From an uncultured beta proteobacterium (lineage in GTDB: Bacteria > Pseudomonadota > Gammaproteobacteria > Burkholderiales > Burkholderiaceae_C): 11,009 nt of DNA. Every line of letters starts with the position of its first letter. The first letter of the stretch is position 1. The translations under genes and the position numbers were made by a program. Positions 7,512-11,009 of this stretch are shown here, piece by piece. The stretch is taken from NCBI GenBank assembly GCA_903870955.1, contig CAIQEX010000129.1, positions 1 to 11,009 of the forward strand, in the 5' to 3' direction. Below the pieces are notes generated by a model, which saw only the letters and a list, made by a program, of their open reading frames with translations, did no database searches and was not told the DNA's origin.

Positions 7512-7811
7512 ATGTCATCCATCAGCTCGATTGCTTTGTCCGGCATGAACGCGGCACAGGTTCAAATGGACACTTCCGCGGGCAATGTGGCCAATGTCCA
7601 AACAGAAGGCTATCGACGCCGTCAGGTTCAGCAAACTCCGCAAGCCGGTGGCGGCGTGACGACTCAGGTCGTTGCATCGACTCAGCAAGGCCCGTCGCTT
7701 GAGACGGACTTGGTCAACCAGATTCAGGCCAAAAATGCATTTCTAGCCAATCTGGCGGTGTTCAAAACCAGCAACAACATGGCGGGGGCGCTGTTGGACA
7801 AAAAGGCTTGA
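7512..7811 (+). CDS. Small stand-alone flagellar rod-like protein
   Basis: This 99-residue protein looks like the N- and C-terminal parts of a flagellar basal-body rod protein (FlgB/FlgC/FlgF/FlgG family) joined almost directly. Residues 5-36 have SSIALSGMNAAQ and then AGNVANVQTEGYRRR, matching the family's 'ALSG...A..NVAN..T.GYR' signature. Residues 63-96 (LETDLVNQIQAKNAFLANLA, then VFKTSNNMAGALLD) match the C-terminal helix that pairs with it in the rod. Between them is only about 25 residues (Q/G/T/V-rich), with no room for a D1 domain; FlgC is about 135 residues. The ATG at 7512 is chosen because GGGAGAG precedes it. A longer in-frame start at 7464 would lie inside the terminator hairpin. 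No flagellar gene flanks it. It could be a minor rod or junction protein, a chaperone-like rod mimic, or a remnant. No promoter is recognised in the short gap after the sodB terminator. Confidence 0.7.
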   Translation: MSSISSIALSGMNAAQVQMDTSAGNVANVQTEGYRRRQVQQTPQAGGGVTTQVVASTQQGPSLETDLVNQIQAKNAFLANLAVFKTSNNMAGALLDKKA

Positions 7812-7922
7812 ACCGGGCGACCTTGCCTATGCGCTGGAATAGAACCATTCGAAATACCTAGCGCAAGCCTTTGTTGGATGGAAAGCAGCCATGCGCGAAT
7901 TTTCGACCGCAGTGTTTTAGGT

Positions 7923-7954
7923 GGGGCAAAAGCAAATGAAGTCTTACCTGCCCC
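7923..7954 (-). terminator. Possible stem-loop downstream of the adhesin gene
   Basis: In the 206-base gap between the rod-like gene and the stop of the large repeat protein, GGGGCA (7923-7928) and TGCCCC (7949-7954) can pair across a 20-base loop. Neither side has a proper T-tract, so this is a weak candidate for the 3' end of the minus-strand adhesin transcript. A second, looser pairing, TGCGCT (7830-7835) with AGCGCA (7860-7865), lies nearer the rod-like gene. I see nothing else in the gap. Confidence 0.2.
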
Positions 7955-8017
7955 GGTCCATCTAGTTGGCCAATTTGTCAGCTATCGAATTGATGGCACC
8001 TAAATAGTCCACTTTTC

Positions 8018-11009
8018 TTAATTGCTTGACTCGACTATTTCAACAACGTAAGTACGACCCGAAATATTGACGATGACCCGCATAGGCAGTGCGCCGGGTG
8101 GCAAACTGGTTGCGGTAAATGTCCGCGTAGACAGGTCAAATTTCAACCATGGCGGTAGCGCGCTTCCATCTGTCATGGTTGCGGTAATTGAGGCATTTTC
8201 TGGAATGCCATCGATGATTTGGTCCGGCAACTTGAAAGTGAATCCAGCAGAAGTCGCTTTGGTTGCGGAGGGCACAAACACCCGTAGCAGGCCCGTCTCG
8301 CTGGTGGTTGCAACTCTAATTATGCTTATGCGCACTGCGTTTGTAACCTCCGTGGAGGGTCCTCTTCCGCCTCCAGTCGTGCCACCACTACCTGGTTCAG
8401 TCAGGCCACCACTGCCACCGGTGCCCGACCCGGGGTCGCCGCCCGACCCACCACCGTTGATGCCCCTGAGAACTAAAACAACGGGAGTGGAGCCATTTAT
8501 AACTAGTGTGCCGGGTACGAACTGGATGGCATAGTTATTCGACGTCAGTCCTTGTGGAACTATTGAATAGGTACCTGCACTTACTGCGCCCTGGCTATCG
8601 CCTGAGTACGCCAAAAGACCTGCCAAACTACCAAGCCCCTCGCCCGCGACAAAGCCACTGGGCAGAATGCCTGAACCGCCAACAAAGGGCACCCCGTCTT
8701 GCAGTTTGCTGTCGTTGCTGGCAACAATTACCAATGCGGCCTGATTGATCGTGCTTGCGTTGTTACCCGCGCGGGTGACGTTGAAATTGCCACCGCTATT
8801 TCCGTCGTTGATCGTTACAGCGTCCAGAGTAACGACCTTGTTGCCTTGGCCCGCATTCTTGTCCACGTAATTCACTGCAGCGGCAGAGACACTGTTTCCA
8901 CCAACGCCAAGTTGGCTACTCAGTGCAGCAAGTTCTGATGCACTAATGAGGTAGGCGAGGGCGCCATCGTAGCCCTTGACCGCTATAGGCGCAGTTAACG
9001 TAACTGCCTTAGGCAAAATCACTCCATCGCTGCCATTGAAGGAACTGCCACTTGCAAGAAAGTAGTCGTTTGCGTCAGCGCCACCGAGCGACATGGCGCT
9101 GACGGTGTAGCCCAGGTTGGCGCCGGTATTGGATTGGCTAAATGCGCCAGATCCGTTGACGTCTACAAAGTCTCCAGACAACTTGCCATTCAACGCCAAA
9201 TTTATCCCCTGCATGCCCGTGGTTCCATCGTAAGTCTTGCTGATGCCATTGCCATTGGCCGTCACGCCCTTGCGCCCCACGGTGTAGGCACCGACCACGG
9301 TAATCGTGTTGCTAAAGTTGGAACTGTTGCCGCCCGCACCAGCGGCGCCCAACTGGTAGTTCCCGGCTGCCAGTTGTCCGGAGCTGCTGGTCACTGTCGC
9401 ACTGGGAGCCACCGTGAACTGAGCCGAACCGCCGGTACCGTCAACTAAAGTAACCAGGTTTCCTGTAACCGACACATTCCCGGTCAAGTCCACGATAGTT
9501 GAGTTGTCGCTGGCAAGGTATTTTGCTTGCGTGACCGCGTAGGTGGGCGCGCCGCCATAGGTGGTGTTGATATTGCTGATCTTCACCAGCAACTGGTTGG
9601 CGGGAACAATTCTGTAGTCGCCATTCACATAGGAAAACGTATAGTTGGTGGCGTTGCCGCCGTTGGGTTGCAATACTCCGACATAGGTTGGATTGGCCCC
9701 CGAGTTGGCCAACTCAACTCCAACATTGGTACGCGCAATGCTCGGTGGCGTGGCAATGACGGTGGCAGTTTCAGCGTTCACAAATCCGGTGTAACTAATG
9801 CCGTTGTAGTCCACGGCATCCGCAGTGGTCACAAACTTGGCGTCGTTGTTGGCAACTGCGGTGAGCAGTGCTTTTGTGATGTCAGCCGTTGTGGTCGACG
9901 TGTTTGATAGAGCGTAGTTGCTGGCAATGCCTGCGCTTGCACCAGTACCCGCGCTTGCCAGGTTGTAGCCGCTGGCAGTAACGGTCTTGCCCAACGCCGC
10001 GTTGGCGTCGGCAAAGCTGGCCACCCCATGGTTTAGGGTCAGCGTTTCATTGGCTACGCCTGTGCTCACACTGCCCCAGTTGACAATGTTGGTGTTAGTG
10101 GATCCGTCGTATACCTTGCTGCTGACGCTCAAGCCACTGACAGTCAAAGCCTTGGGCGCAATGGTGGCCGCAACGCTCGCGCTGTTTCCGACAAGGGCGT
10201 AGTCAGTGGCCACACTGTTGTTGCTACCGTTGATGGCGCTGACCGCCAGGCCTTGCACGGCTAGTTGGCTGGCACCGACCACGTTCTGGCTGTTGTAGGC
10301 AGCACCGGTGTTGGTAATTACCGCTGCGGTGTCACCGCCGATCAGACCGGCATTGCTGTAGGTGGGGGCAAAGCCTGCGGGTGCGATGGTGGTGCCGTCA
10401 TAGGTCTTGCTCACCCCCGTGTTTGTGATGGTGGGAGTGAGCGCTTTGGCGGTAATGCTGGAGGTGGCTGCAGGAATGGTCGGGCCGGTGAAATCGTAAT
10501 CGGTTGCAACGCTGGCAGTGGAGGTGGCGGCGATGTTGAAAGTCGAAGTGCCTGTGGCGGCGATCGCGTTGGCCGTGGCTACGTGTGCCGTGTTGTAGGT
10601 CAGCGTCTCACTGCTGGTGTCGAGAGTGAGCGTATCAGTTCCAAGACCACCCGAGACCGAACCAGAGACAGTAGCCGCAGTCGCTGAAGTGCTGCCGTCA
10701 TAGACCTTTGTCAGTGTTCCGGCGATGCTGGCGGAACTGGCAATCGCTTTGGGGCTGATGGTGGCAGTAGTTGCAGGGGCAATGGTCGGACCGGTGAAGC
10801 TGTAGTCGGTGGCCACGCTGGAAGTAGAGGTGGTACCAATAACAAAGCTGGAACTGCCACTGGCTGAAATCGAATTGGCAGTAGCGACGTGCGCCGTGTT
10901 GTAGGCCAGCGTCTCACCGCTGGGGTCCAGAGTCAGCGTGTCAGTTCCAAGACCACCCAAGACCGAGCCAGAGACGGTCGCAGCATTAGCCGAAGTGCTG
11001 CCGTCGTAA
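8018..11009 (-). CDS. Large YDG/MBG-repeat surface protein (filamentous adhesin-like), 5' end missing
   Basis: About 996 residues of open frame run without a stop to the window edge; the N-terminus is outside. The protein is rich in Ser, Thr, Ala, Gly, Asn and Val and almost lacks Cys. It is a series of ~90-105 residue repeats, each opening with a KxYDGST/KTYDGTT motif and ending in SVATDY-F-TGPTI...I-KA. Such motifs lie near 11005, 10700, 10400, 10110 and 9230, as in YDG and MBG domains of bacterial adhesins. MBG-like units with NNDAKF and NYTFSYVNGDYRIV lie around 9850-9600, and NDSKL...SNNYAIQFVPGTLVI around 8720-8490. A Gly-rich linker (about 8360-8463) precedes a C-terminal domain with LPPWLKFDLSTRTFTA, resembling Ig-like He_PIG modules. 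There is no barrel, LPXTG or membrane anchor at the end. I infer secretion by a two-partner (TpsA/FHA-like) route, with the TPS domain upstream. It is likely an adhesin or biofilm protein. The receptor is unknown. Confidence 0.8.
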   Translation of the reverse strand, partial: YDGSTSANAATVSGSVLGGLGTDTLTLDPSGETLAYNTAHVATANSISASGSSSFVIGTTSTSSVATDYSFTGPTIAPATTATISPKAIASSASIAGTLTKVYDGSTSATAATVSGSVSGGLGTDTLTLDTSSETLTYNTAHVATANAIAATGTSTFNIAATSTASVATDYDFTGPTIPAATSSITAKALTPTITNTGVSKTYDGTTIAPAGFAPTYSNAGLIGGDTAAVITNTGAAYNSQNVVGASQLAVQGLAVSAINGSNNSVATDYALVGNSASVAATIAPKALTVSGLSVSSKVYDGSTNTNIVNWGSVSTGVANETLTLNHGVASFADANAALGKTVTASGYNLASAGTGASAGIASNYALSNTSTTTADITKALLTAVANNDAKFVTTADAVDYNGISYTGFVNAETATVIATPPSIARTNVGVELANSGANPTYVGVLQPNGGNATNYTFSYVNGDYRIVPANQLLVKISNINTTYGGAPTYAVTQAKYLASDNSTIVDLTGNVSVTGNLVTLVDGTGGSAQFTVAPSATVTSSSGQLAAGNYQLGAAGAGGNSSNFSNTITVVGAYTVGRKGVTANGNGISKTYDGTTGMQGINLALNGKLSGDFVDVNGSGAFSQSNTGANLGYTVSAMSLGGADANDYFLASGSSFNGSDGVILPKAVTLTAPIAVKGYDGALAYLISASELAALSSQLGVGGNSVSAAAVNYVDKNAGQGNKVVTLDAVTINDGNSGGNFNVTRAGNNASTINQAALVIVASNDSKLQDGVPFVGGSGILPSGFVAGEGLGSLAGLLAYSGDSQGAVSAGTYSIVPQGLTSNNYAIQFVPGTLVINGSTPVVLVLRGINGGGSGGDPGSGTGGSGGLTEPGSGGTTGGGRGPSTEVTNAVRISIIRVATTSETGLLRVFVPSATKATSAGFTFKLPDQIIDGIPENASITATMTDGSALPPWLKFDLSTRTFTATSLPPGALPMRVIVNISGRTYVVEIVESSN
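10398..11009 (-). repeat. 306-bp tandem DNA repeat within the adhesin gene
   Basis: Two adjacent units (about 10398-10703 and 10704-11009) are in register with a period of exactly 306 bp, or 102 codons. For example TCAGTTCCAAGACCACCC occurs at 10635 and 10941, and GAAGTGCTGCCGTC at 10686 and 10992. Similarity is highest in the stretch coding for YDGST-SGS-GGLGTDTLTLD and TYNTAHVATAN, and lower in the other half. The second unit reaches the window edge, so more copies may follow outside. Further downstream units in the same gene are diverged at the DNA level. Confidence 0.8.

Noticed and set aside
6779..7546. 255-residue open frame on the minus strand across sodB
   Set aside because: It is fully antisense to a certain sodB gene with all metal ligands, and it spans the sodB terminator. 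Its sequence has no recognisable family and it is a frame shadow of a GC-rich gene.
9134..10687. Several plus-strand frames opposite the repeat adhesin (104, 126 and 140 residues)
   Set aside because: Their Gly/Val/Arg-rich sequences are reverse-strand images of the Thr/Ala/Ser-rich repeats, and similar frames recur because the DNA is repetitive.
10398..11009. Repeat array considered as CRISPR or a mobile element
   Set aside because: The repeat unit is 306 bp, coding, in frame and directly tandem. There are no short conserved repeats with unique spacers, no terminal inverted repeats and no transposase.

Overview
The window looks like chromosome from a betaproteobacterium of the order Burkholderiales, most likely family Comamonadaceae (a Rhodoferax- or Polaromonas-like organism). 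This rests on the protein sequences and on the run exbB-exbD-lpxK-Trm112-like-kdsB-adk next to lexA, an arrangement I associate with that group. The assignment is inference; no search was run.

Layout. Positions 1-104 (minus) hold the first 34 codons of lexA. The gap between it and a divergent cytoplasmic L-asparaginase gene (218-1204, plus) carries three tandem SOS-box-like sequences. A bidirectional terminator (1232-1258) separates the asparaginase gene from a convergent block on the minus strand. In the direction of transcription this block is exbB, exbD, lpxK, a 60-residue Trm112-like protein, kdsB and adk (5170 down to 1275). It combines a proton-channel pair with lipid A 4'-kinase and CMP-Kdo synthetase, so it is an outer-membrane/LPS biogenesis operon. 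Adenylate kinase follows after a 116-base gap.

A 295-base divergent region (5171-5465) with one perfect DnaA-box sequence separates exbB from xseA (exonuclease VII large subunit, plus). sodB (iron superoxide dismutase, plus) follows 44 bases later and ends in a strong hairpin terminator. Immediately after is a 99-residue stand-alone protein that looks like the two ends of a flagellar rod protein joined without a middle.

The last 3 kb (8018-11009, minus, cut at its 5' end by the window edge) codes for the C-terminal ~996 residues of a very large, Ser/Thr/Ala/Gly-rich surface protein. It is built of YDG/MBG-type repeats, then a glycine-rich linker, then a short Ig-like C-terminal domain. It is probably a secreted filamentous adhesin. 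Its upstream end contains a 306-bp tandem DNA repeat that runs off the window.

Most of the window is ordinary housekeeping sequence. The least ordinary parts are the triple LexA-site region shared with the asparaginase gene, the orphan mini rod protein, the ExbB variant and the repeat adhesin. I see no phage, transposon, CRISPR array, tRNA or rRNA.
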